The position numbers and the translations under genes are program-made. Shown piece after piece: positions 49,371-57,715 of a stretch of DNA of 64,000 bases. The stretch comes from Myxococcus sp. RHSTA-1-4. Its GTDB lineage: Bacteria; Myxococcota; Myxococcia; Myxococcales; Myxococcaceae. Each line of letters opens with the position of its first letter. Within the stretch, counting starts at the first letter, position 1. The stretch lies in assembly GCF_020037125.1 (NCBI RefSeq), contig NZ_JAIQDG010000001.1:372001-436000 (forward strand), written 5' to 3'. The notes beneath the pieces are model-generated. The model did no database searches, had not been told where the DNA came from, and saw nothing but the letters and a program-made list of their open reading frames with translations.

Positions 49371-51614
49371 ATGACTCTCGCCGAATTCCTCCAGGTGGCG
49401 CCTGTCCCTCCGGAACAGCTGGCGCCCTCACTGTGGCTCATCATCGCGCTGCCCCTGCTGGGCGCGTTCATCTGTGGCGTGTTCGGCCGGATGCTGGGCC
49501 GGGCCAACGTCCACCTCGTCGCCCTGTCCGCGGTGGCGGGCGCCTTCGTGCTGAGTGTGCTGGCCTTCTGGGCCACCAGCCACACCGGCCCGGGCGCCGC
49601 CGAGGGCTCGCGGCGGCTCATGGCCTATTACCGGAACCCCTTCGGCATCGAAGCCGACTTCGTGCGCTACGCGCTGGCGTACGACTACGGCACCTGGTTC
49701 GCCGTGGGCGACTTCCGGGTGAACTTCGGGCTGTCGGTGGACCACCTGTCCGGAATCCTCCTGCTGGTCATCACCGGCGTGGGTTTCCTCATCCACCTGT
49801 ACTCCACCAGCTACATGGAGCACGACGACGGGTACTGGCGGTACTTCGCGTACCTCAACCTCTTCGTCGCGGCGATGCTGACGCTGGTGCTGGCCGACAA
49901 CCTCGTCCTGCTCTTCGTGGGCTGGGAGGGCGTGGGCATGGCCAGCTACCTGCTCATCGGCTTCTGGTACACGGACCCGGCCAAGGCCTGGGCGGGGCGC
50001 AAGGCGTTCATCACCAACCGCATCGGTGACTTCGCCTTCCTCATCGCCACGTTCCTCCTGGTGCTGCTGGTGTCCGCCTTCACGCGCCAGGCGAACGCGG
50101 CGGACTACGCCACCGCCGGCTCGAGCACCCAGCGCTACCAGGCTTCGCTGCAGGAGAAGGGCCCCGTCACCTTCAAGGGGCTGGAGAAGCTGGCCGAGGG
50201 CCTGGTGGACACGGGCACCGACAAGGTGGACCTGTCCACGCCCATCGAGGCGGGCCCGCTGGCGGGCTACACCTTCGGCGGGGTGATGACGGCGGCGCTG
50301 CTGCTGTTCCTGCTGGGCGCGGCGGGCAAGAGCGCGCAGCTGCCGCTCTACGTCTGGCTGCCGGACGCCATGGCGGGCCCGACGCCGGTCTCCGCCCTCA
50401 TCCACGCGGCGACGATGGTCACCGCGGGCGTCTACCTCTTCAGCCGCATGTCCGCGCTGCTGGTGCTGAGCCCCACCGCCATGGCCACGGTGGCCATCGT
50501 CGGCGCGCTCACCTCGCTGCTTGCGGCGCTCATCGCCTTCGCGCAGGACGACATCAAGAAGGTGCTCGCCTACTCCACCGTGTCCCAGCTCGGCATCATG
50601 TTCATGGGCGTGGGCATGGGCATCTTCTGGGCGGCGGTGCTGCACCTCGTGACGCACGCCTTCTTCAAGGCCTGCCTCTTCCTGGGCGCCGGCAGCGTCA
50701 TGCACGGCAACGGGGACGAGACGGACATCAAGAAGCTGGGTGGCCTGCGCCACGAGATGAAGTGGACGTGGGGCACCTTCCTGGTGGCCACGCTGGCGAT
50801 TACGGGCATCATCCCGCTGTCCGGCTTCTTCTCGAAGGACGCCATCTTCCACGGCGTGCACCACAACCACCTGCACGGGCTGGAGTGGACGTCGAGCCTC
50901 GTCTACTACCTGGGCCTCGTCATCGCCGCGTGCACGGCCTTCTACATGACGCGCCTGTACCTGCTCACCTTCGAGGGTCCCCGCTCGAAGGAGGCCCGGG
51001 TGGAGCACGCGCACGAGAGCGCCTGGCAGATGACGCTGCCGCTGGTGGTGCTGGCGGTGCTCAGCGTGGTGGCGGCCGTCTATGCCTTCCCGCTGATGCG
51101 CAGCGCCTCCGACGGCCGGCCGCAGCCCATCTTCGAGAACTTCCTCAGCCCGGTGTTCGGCGCCATGGCCCGCATCGCCGAGGGCGCGAAGACGGTGGAG
51201 CTGGATACCAGCGTGCCTGGCATGGCCGACTACCTGAAGGCGTGGCTGGTGGCGCTGTCGGGCGGCGTGGCCGCGGCGTTCCTGTACCTGAAGTTCTTCC
51301 CGGCGCGGGTGGGCCAGCCGGTTCCGGCCTTCGCGCGGGCGGTGCGCCGCACGGCGCAGAACAAGTTCTACGTGGATGAGCTCTACGAGCTGGCCGTCAT
51401 CCGGCCGGTGAAGTTCCTGAGCTTCATCCTCTTCCGCGTGGTGGACGCGCTCCTCATCGACACCGTGGCGGTGCGCGGCACGGCGTGGGTGACGGCGCGC
51501 GTGGGCAGCGCGCTCCGGTACGTGCAGTCGGGCGACGCCCAGGCCTACGCCGCAGTCATGGCCATCGCCATCTTGGGCGGCGTGGCCTACGCCCTCATCC
51601 AGGTGCTGCAATGA
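49371..51614 (+). CDS. nuoL: NADH-quinone oxidoreductase subunit L
   Basis: 747 residues, longer than the E. coli form (613) through loops and an expanded C-terminus. Antiporter-like proton-pumping subunit at the far end of the membrane arm, with about 16 helices. Signature stretches: VDHLSGILLLVITGVGFLIHLYS, FVGWEGVGMASYLLIGFWY, KSAQLPLYVWLPDAMAGPTPVSALIHAATMVTAGVYL, STVSQLGIMFMGVG. A soluble insert near 240-280 (QANAADYATAGSSTQRYQAS) is a non-typical extension. ATG 49371 follows AGGAG. It overlaps nuoM by 4 bp. Confidence 0.95.
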   Translation: MTLAEFLQVAPVPPEQLAPSLWLIIALPLLGAFICGVFGRMLGRANVHLVALSAVAGAFVLSVLAFWATSHTGPGAAEGSRRLMAYYRNPFGIEADFVRYALAYDYGTWFAVGDFRVNFGLSVDHLSGILLLVITGVGFLIHLYSTSYMEHDDGYWRYFAYLNLFVAAMLTLVLADNLVLLFVGWEGVGMASYLLIGFWYTDPAKAWAGRKAFITNRIGDFAFLIATFLLVLLVSAFTRQANAADYATAGSSTQRYQASLQEKGPVTFKGLEKLAEGLVDTGTDKVDLSTPIEAGPLAGYTFGGVMTAALLLFLLGAAGKSAQLPLYVWLPDAMAGPTPVSALIHAATMVTAGVYLFSRMSALLVLSPTAMATVAIVGALTSLLAALIAFAQDDIKKVLAYSTVSQLGIMFMGVGMGIFWAAVLHLVTHAFFKACLFLGAGSVMHGNGDETDIKKLGGLRHEMKWTWGTFLVATLAITGIIPLSGFFSKDAIFHGVHHNHLHGLEWTSSLVYYLGLVIAACTAFYMTRLYLLTFEGPRSKEARVEHAHESAWQMTLPLVVLAVLSVVAAVYAFPLMRSASDGRPQPIFENFLSPVFGAMARIAEGAKTVELDTSVPGMADYLKAWLVALSGGVAAAFLYLKFFPARVGQPVPAFARAVRRTAQNKFYVDELYELAVIRPVKFLSFILFRVVDALLIDTVAVRGTAWVTARVGSALRYVQSGDAQAYAAVMAIAILGGVAYALIQVLQ

Positions 51615-53335
51615 GCTTCTTCGACACCCACCTGCTCAACCTCGTCGTCTTCCTGCCGCTCGTCTTCGCGGCGCTGGTGCTGATGCTGCCCGCGAGCGAG
51701 TCGGGGCAGATTCGCACCGTCACCCTCATTGGCATGCTGGTGGACCTCGTCTTCGGGGTCTGGGCCTACGCGCGCTACGTGCCGGGCGGGCCGGAGTTCC
51801 AGCTCGAGTACCGGGTGCCGTGGTTCGAGATGTTCGGCACCAGCTACCACATTGGCGTGGACGGCCTGGCGGTGAGCCTGCTCCTGCTCACCGTGTTCCT
51901 GGGCCCCCTGGTGGTGCTGGCCTCCACCACGTACATCAGCCACCGCATCAAGGAGTTCCACCTGGCGCTGCTGGTGCTCCAGACCACGATGCTGGGCGCG
52001 CTGGTGTCGCTGGACGTGCTGCTCTTCTACATCTTCTTCGAGGCCATGCTCATCCCCATGTACCTCATGGTGGGTGTGTGGGGCGCCGAGGACCGCCAGA
52101 TGGCGGCGGTGAAGTTCTTCCTCTACACGCTGGCCGGCTCGCTGCTGATGCTGGTGGCCATCATCGCCGTGTACTTCATCAGCGCGCCGGCGGGCAGCCG
52201 CTCGTTCGACTACGCCGCCATCTACAACGGCCTGCTGGAGGCCAACCGGCAACTGTCCGCGTGCGCGGCCGGGCCGGAGGGCGCGTGTGATTCGCTGAGC
52301 GGCCTGGCCCGGACGCTGTACACCTGGGGCCCCTGGCTGTTCGGCGCGTTCGCCCTGGCGTTCGCCATCAAGGTACCGATGTGGCCGGTGCACACGTGGC
52401 TGCCGGACGCGCACGTGCAGGCGCCGGTGGCCGGCTCCATGATTCTGGCCGGCGTCATGCTGAAGATGGGCACCTTCGGCTTCTGGCGCTTCGCGATTCC
52501 CTTCTTCCCGGTGGCCACGCAGAGCGCGCGGCCGTTCCTGGCGGTGCTGTCCGTCATCGGCATCGTCTACGGCGCGCTGATGTGCCTGGCGCAGCGGGAC
52601 ATCAAGAAGCTCATCGCCTACTCGTCCGTGAGCCACCTGGGCTACTGCATGCTGGGCATCCTGGCCGTGACGGCCGAGGGCGCCACGGGCAGCGCGTACC
52701 AGATGCTGAACCACGGCGTGTCCACGGGCGCGCTGTTCCTCCTCTTCGGCTTCCTCTACGAGCGGCGCCACACGCGCCTGATGGCGGACTTCGGCGGCAT
52801 CGCCAAGGTGATGCCGATGTTCACCGCGGCCTTCCTCATCATCACCTTCTCGTCGGTGGCGGTGCCGGGCACCAACGGCTTCATCGGCGAGTTCCTGGTG
52901 CTGCTGGGCACCTTCAAGAGCGACCTGGGCCTGGCCGCCGGCAACGCGCACCTGACGATGGTGTTCGGCGCCTTCGCGGCGCTGGGCGTCATCCTCGGCG
53001 CGGCGTACATGCTGTGGATGGTGCAGAAGGTGTTCTTCGGCGGGCTCACCCACCGGGAGAACCAGTACCTGCCGGACCTGAACCTGCGCGAGGGCATCAC
53101 CGCGCTGCCCTTCCTCATCCTCGTGGTGGTGATGGGCCTGATGCCGCAGCCGTTCCTGGACCGGCTCAACCCCTCCACGGAGCGATTCCTCGCCCGCGCC
53201 CGCGTGGGCACCCCGGGGGCCACGGTGGACGAGAATCAGGTCCGCGTGGAGGTGATGTCGCTGCCCTCCAAGCAGACCGCCGCGGCGCCGTCCGCGCCCG
53301 TTCCCCTGGCCGCCGTCCCCTCGCCGCGGCAGTAG
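51611..53335 (+). CDS. nuoM: NADH-quinone oxidoreductase subunit M
   Basis: 574 residues, antiporter-like proton-pumping subunit. The conserved regions FFEAMLIPMYLMVGVWG (with the key Glu), AFAIKVPMWPVHTWLPDAHVQAPVAGSMILAGVMLK, SSVSHLGYCMLGI and GTNGFIGEFLVLLGTF are intact. The C-terminal 60 residues are a soluble Ala/Pro tail. It starts at ATG 51611 within the nuoL stop region (ATGA) and is followed by nuoN after 18 nt. Confidence 0.95.
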   Translation: MSFFDTHLLNLVVFLPLVFAALVLMLPASESGQIRTVTLIGMLVDLVFGVWAYARYVPGGPEFQLEYRVPWFEMFGTSYHIGVDGLAVSLLLLTVFLGPLVVLASTTYISHRIKEFHLALLVLQTTMLGALVSLDVLLFYIFFEAMLIPMYLMVGVWGAEDRQMAAVKFFLYTLAGSLLMLVAIIAVYFISAPAGSRSFDYAAIYNGLLEANRQLSACAAGPEGACDSLSGLARTLYTWGPWLFGAFALAFAIKVPMWPVHTWLPDAHVQAPVAGSMILAGVMLKMGTFGFWRFAIPFFPVATQSARPFLAVLSVIGIVYGALMCLAQRDIKKLIAYSSVSHLGYCMLGILAVTAEGATGSAYQMLNHGVSTGALFLLFGFLYERRHTRLMADFGGIAKVMPMFTAAFLIITFSSVAVPGTNGFIGEFLVLLGTFKSDLGLAAGNAHLTMVFGAFAALGVILGAAYMLWMVQKVFFGGLTHRENQYLPDLNLREGITALPFLILVVVMGLMPQPFLDRLNPSTERFLARARVGTPGATVDENQVRVEVMSLPSKQTAAAPSAPVPLAAVPSPRQ

Positions 53336-53353
53336 GCCGCCAGAGCTTCCAAC

Positions 53354-54913
53354 ATGAACCTGCCCACTCTCTCCCTGGCAGACTTCTTCCCGCTGCTGCC
53401 CGCCATCCTCATGGTGGTGGGCGCCTGCATCCTGCTGTTGTCGGAGGTGTTCCTCTCCGCCACGGCGTCGCGCGCGTACCAGGCGGTGCTCACCGTGGTG
53501 ACGGCGGTGGCGGCCGGCGCGGTGGCGGTGGTGATGATGTTCGAGCCGCCGCGCGAGGTGATGCTCGGCTTCGGCGTGCTGGACCCGTTCTCCAGCTTCC
53601 TCACCTTCGTGGTGTGCGTGGGCCTGGGGCTCGCGGCGCTCAGCTCCGTGGGCTTCCTGCGGCGGCGCGGCGCGGAGCGCGGTGAGTTCTACGCGCTGAT
53701 GCTGTTCGCCTCGGCGGGCATGAGCCTGCTGGCGATGTCCAACGAGCTCATCACCCTGTTCGTCAACATCGAGGTCCTCTCCATCGCCACCTACGCGCTG
53801 ACGGCGTACCTGCGCCGCGGCACGCGGCCGAGCGAGGCGGGCTTCAAGTACTTCATCCTCGGGGCCTTCTCGTCCGCGGTGCTGCTGTACGGCGCGGCGC
53901 TGGTGTACGGCGCCACCGGCACCACGAACCTGACGGCCATGGTGGGTCCGCTGGGCGCGGCCATCCAGGCGCAGCCGGCGCTGGTGTACGCGGGCGTCGT
54001 CCTGGTGGGCGCGGGCTTCGCGTTCAAGGTGGCCGCGGTGCCCTTCCACATGTGGACGCCTGACGTGTACGAGGGCGCGCCCTCCCCCGTCACCGCGCTG
54101 ATGAGCGCGGGCGTGAAGGCGGCGGCCTTCGCGGCGATGGTGCGCGTGTTCTTCACCATGGGTCAGGGCATCGACCCGAGGCTGCCGCTGGCGCTGTTCT
54201 CCACCCTGGCCTTCCTCACCATGGTGGTGGGCAACCTGATGGCGATTCCGCAGCGCAACGTGAAGCGCATGCTGGCGTACTCGTCCATCGCCCACGCCGG
54301 CTACCTGCTGTTGGGCGTGGCCGCCCTCTTCGTCACCGCGCCGGGCGAGCAGTTCCGCCTGCTGGGTCCGTCCGAGCTCACCGGCGGCTCCCCGCTGGAC
54401 ATCGCCCGCGCGGGCGCGCTGCGCGGCATCCTCTACTACCTGCTGGCCTATACCTTCAGCGCGGTGGGCGCCTTCGCCATGGTGTCCGCGCTGGAGCGCC
54501 GCGAGGACGAGGAGAAGGGAACGGCCTGGGATTTGGAGCGCTTCAGCGGCCTGGCGCAGCGCCGGCCGGGCTGGGCCTTCGCGATGGCGGCCTTCATGCT
54601 GTCGCTGGGCGGCATCCCTCCCACCATCGGCTTCATGAGCAAGCTGCTCATCTTCCAGAGCGCGGTGGACGCGGGCCTCATCGGCCTGACGATTGTCGCC
54701 GTGCTGTCCAGCGCGGCGGGCGTCTATTACTACCTGCGCGTGGTGGTCTACATGTTCATGCGGCCGGTGCCCGAGGGCGCGCAGGTGCTCGAGCGGAACT
54801 GGGGCACCGAGGTGGCGCTCGTGGTTTCCACGGCCGCCGTGGTGGTGCTGGGCATCATCCCCGGCCCCATCGGCGCTTGGCTGGAGCAGGCCGGCACGCT
54901 CTTCGGCCGGTAG
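53354..54913 (+). CDS. nuoN: NADH-quinone oxidoreductase subunit N
   Basis: 519 residues, the third antiporter-like subunit, next to NuoK. Signature regions: LFVNIEVLSIATYALTAYLR, EAGFKYFILGAFSSAVLLYG, VPFHMWTPDVYEGAPSPVTALMSAGVKAAAFAAM and AYSSIAHAGYLLLG. The spacing to nuoM is 18 nt. ATG 53354 follows GCCAGAGCTTCCAAC, a weak ribosome site. It is the last nuo gene here; the intrinsic terminator at 54945-54987 ends the operon, convergent with the acetyltransferase gene. Confidence 0.95.
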   Translation: MNLPTLSLADFFPLLPAILMVVGACILLLSEVFLSATASRAYQAVLTVVTAVAAGAVAVVMMFEPPREVMLGFGVLDPFSSFLTFVVCVGLGLAALSSVGFLRRRGAERGEFYALMLFASAGMSLLAMSNELITLFVNIEVLSIATYALTAYLRRGTRPSEAGFKYFILGAFSSAVLLYGAALVYGATGTTNLTAMVGPLGAAIQAQPALVYAGVVLVGAGFAFKVAAVPFHMWTPDVYEGAPSPVTALMSAGVKAAAFAAMVRVFFTMGQGIDPRLPLALFSTLAFLTMVVGNLMAIPQRNVKRMLAYSSIAHAGYLLLGVAALFVTAPGEQFRLLGPSELTGGSPLDIARAGALRGILYYLLAYTFSAVGAFAMVSALERREDEEKGTAWDLERFSGLAQRRPGWAFAMAAFMLSLGGIPPTIGFMSKLLIFQSAVDAGLIGLTIVAVLSSAAGVYYYLRVVVYMFMRPVPEGAQVLERNWGTEVALVVSTAAVVVLGIIPGPIGAWLEQAGTLFGR

Positions 54914-54944
54914 TCTCGCGGGGCCCCTGAGGCCCCTGACGTCC

Positions 54945-54987
54945 ACGCCCGCCCCGGCCTCGTGCCCGGGCGGGCGTCTTCTTTTCC
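54945..54987 (+). terminator. Strong intrinsic terminator of the nuo operon
   Basis: ACGCCCGCCC (54945-54954) pairs perfectly with GGGCGGGCGT (54968-54977) around a 13-nt loop and is followed by CTTCTTTTCC. It lies 31 nt after nuoN, in the gap before the convergent acetyltransferase gene. Confidence 0.9.
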
Positions 54988-54992
54988 GGCCT

Positions 54993-55844
54993 CTAGCCGC
55001 GAGGCTCCGGCAGCGGGCCGCGCAGCTCCAGCGTCTCGTGGCACACCTCCGCGCCCGCGCCACGCAGCAGCCCGTCCAGCACCTCGTCGCCCGTCACCAC
55101 CAGGAGGAGTGACTCCACGCCGTCTCCCACCCGGGCGAAGGACTCCTCCAGCAGCGCTCTCGCGTGGCCGGGAGACGCCGCGAAGAAGGGGAACAGCAGC
55201 CCCGCCGCGGCGCGCAGGTCCATCACCCCCAGCGGGGCGTCCGGCGCGGCGCCCATCCGCGCCAGCCGCAGGAGCTGGTGCGAGCGCCGCGTCGCGAAGC
55301 GCGCCAGCTTGCCCGGCAGCATCCCGAAGGCCTCCGTCAGCGCCTCCCAGTCCCCGGGCTCCGCCCGCACCACCTCCAGCCCGGGAGGCCCGGGAGGCAG
55401 CGCCGCCACCTGGGCCCGCGTCACCCTGAGGGTGACCGACGGCCGGGCGGGCCTCAGCCCCACGGAGGCATAGAGGCCCAGCGCGGCCGTGTTGTCCCGC
55501 TTCACGTAGAGGGCCCAGCGCCGGCAGCCCTGGGCGCGAAGGCGCTCGGCCAGCCGCTCCATCATCCACCGCCCCAGCCCCTGGCGCCGGACGGACGCGT
55601 CCACCACGAGCTGCCCCACGTAGCCCAGCTCACCCATGGGGTCCGTCGCCGCGTAGCCCACCACCCCACCCGGCCCCTCCACGAAGACGGTGAGCGGCAT
55701 CAGCTCCGCCGCCCACAGCGCCTGCGGCGGCGGCGGGTCATCCACCCCCAGCTCCGCGAACAGGCGCGTGAAGTCCGCATGGTCCTCCGGCCGCGCGGGC
55801 CTCAACACCCATGGCGGCTCCCTCTGTCCCACCTCTGCTGCCAT
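54993..55844 (-). CDS. GNAT-family N-acetyltransferase
   Basis: 283 residues. N-terminal GNAT domain (about 12-145) with the acetyl-CoA loop in VVDASVRRQGLGRWMMERLAERL (RxxGxG pattern) and a following NTAALGLYASVGLRP. The C-terminal half (about 150-283) looks like a second, degenerate GNAT-like unit (LEVVRAEPGDWEALTEAFGM, then LLFPFFAASPGHARALLEES). The substrate is unknown. ATG 55844 follows GGAGGGGTGACCTG. It lies directly downstream of pxr; I recall an acetyltransferase at the same place next to pxr in Myxococcus xanthus. The pxr terminator separates them. Confidence 0.87.
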   Translation of the reverse strand: MAAEVGQREPPWVLRPARPEDHADFTRLFAELGVDDPPPPQALWAAELMPLTVFVEGPGGVVGYAATDPMGELGYVGQLVVDASVRRQGLGRWMMERLAERLRAQGCRRWALYVKRDNTAALGLYASVGLRPARPSVTLRVTRAQVAALPPGPPGLEVVRAEPGDWEALTEAFGMLPGKLARFATRRSHQLLRLARMGAAPDAPLGVMDLRAAAGLLFPFFAASPGHARALLEESFARVGDGVESLLLVVTGDEVLDGLLRGAGAEVCHETLELRGPLPEPRG

Positions 55845-55915
55845 CAGGTCACCCCTCCAAGCTTCCTGGAGTGAGTAACGACGCAAGCGGGAAACCGTGC
55901 CGGACGCTGGAGCGC

Positions 55916-56038
55916 AGAAAAGAAGGCGGCCCGACACCCCAGAAGGGTGCCGGGCCGCGGGTCTTCTCAAGGTGACTCACCGGAAGTGCTGAAGGGGTGG
56001 GGGGGAACCGCCTTCAGCCTCGCTTCGATGTGTCCCGT
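55916..56038 (-). ncRNA. pxr: pxr developmental small RNA (probable homologue)
   Basis: About 120 nt, bounded by a sigma-54 promoter (predicted +1 at 56038) and an intrinsic terminator. Stem-loop 1: GCTGAAGG (56018-56011) pairs with CCTTCAGC (55995-55988), with a C-rich loop containing exactly seven C residues (56005-55999). Stem-loop 2: GGTG-AGT-CACC (55981-55971). Stem-loop 3 is the terminator. In M. xanthus, Pxr blocks fruiting-body development while food is present. As I recall, the mutation that inactivated it lies in a seven-cytosine run, and the gene sits between a NtrC-type regulator and an acetyltransferase. The structure, run and neighbours all match. Exact ends need mapping. Confidence 0.85.
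55926..55958 (-). terminator. Intrinsic terminator of pxr
   Basis: GCGGCCCGGCACCC (55958-55945) pairs with GGGTGTCGGGCCGC (55939-55926), a 14-bp stem with one G-U pair and a TTCTG loop. CTTCTTTTCT follows on the minus strand (55925-55916). Confidence 0.9.
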
Positions 56039-56048
56039 GCATTCCTTT

Positions 56049-56064
56049 AGCAGCCCGCGTGCCA
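56049..56064 (-). promoter_or_regulatory. Sigma-54 (-24/-12) promoter of pxr
   Basis: Minus strand TGGCACGCGGGCTGCT (56064 to 56049), against the consensus TGGCACG-N4-TTGCW. GG and GC are correctly spaced; one mismatch (C for T in TTGC). Predicted +1 is about 56038. This agrees with control by the adjacent NtrC-type regulator, as I recall for pxr in M. xanthus. Confidence 0.85.
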
Positions 56065-56141
56065 GCGCCCCGTCAGAGCCAAAGTCCTGTCTTCTCAAGC
56101 ACTTGGCTCAACACCCGACGTTGGCGGACCCGGCGGGTTTC

Positions 56142-56157
56142 ATTTCAGCCCTGAAAT
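56142..56157. promoter_or_regulatory. Palindrome ATTTCAG-CC-CTGAAAT, candidate enhancer site for PxrR
   Basis: Arms of 7 bp are perfect with a 2-bp spacer. The centre is about -112 from the predicted pxr start, a usual place for NtrC-type activator sites. It is paired with a second copy of the same dyad at 56162-56175, centres 19 bp apart. Confidence 0.65.
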
Positions 56158-56161
56158 CGGG

Positions 56162-56175
56162 TTTCAGAACTGAAA
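56162..56175. promoter_or_regulatory. Second palindrome TTTCAG-AA-CTGAAA, candidate enhancer site for PxrR
   Basis: Perfect 6-bp arms, 2-bp spacer, centre about -131 from the predicted pxr start. It shares TTTCAG-N2-CTGAAA with the site at 56142, suggesting two dimers bound side by side on nearly the same DNA face. Confidence 0.65.
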
Positions 56176-56263
56176 AGAACCAATGATTCCAGGCACTTGG
56201 CCTTTTCATGGATGAACCCCGCCCATTTCGGATCTGGAATTCAAGGGTGCGAAAAAGTTCCCG

Positions 56264-57711
<1,448 letters not shown>

Positions 57712-57715
<4 letters not shown>

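Larger units (their letters stand above)
55845..56263 (-). other. Intergenic region between acetyltransferase and pxrR genes (419 bp)
   Basis: Accounted for by the pxr RNA (55916-56038), its terminator, its sigma-54 promoter (56049-56064) and two palindromes (56142-56175). Also present: an 11-bp direct repeat GTCTTCTCAAG at 55961-55971 and 56089-56099, and GCACTTGGC at about 56099 and 56193. The 85 bp next to the pxrR stop show no hairpin, so pxrR transcripts may run into the pxr promoter region. Confidence 0.7.

Noticed and set aside
51587..55063. An 1158-codon minus-strand frame opposite nuoM and nuoN
   Set aside because: His/Arg/Gln-rich shadow of membrane-protein genes; NuoM and NuoN signatures are on the plus strand.
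55961..56099. 11-bp direct repeat GTCTTCTCAAG flanking the pxr promoter, considered as attachment-site or target-duplication remains
   Set aside because: Copies are 128 bp apart, with no integrase, transposase or tRNA nearby; likely chance or part of local RNA structure.
56161..56200. Possible second sigma-54 motif (TGGAAT, then TTCTT) on the minus strand near 56185
   Set aside because: Spacing and -12 element do not match the consensus; the motif at 56049-56064 is far better.
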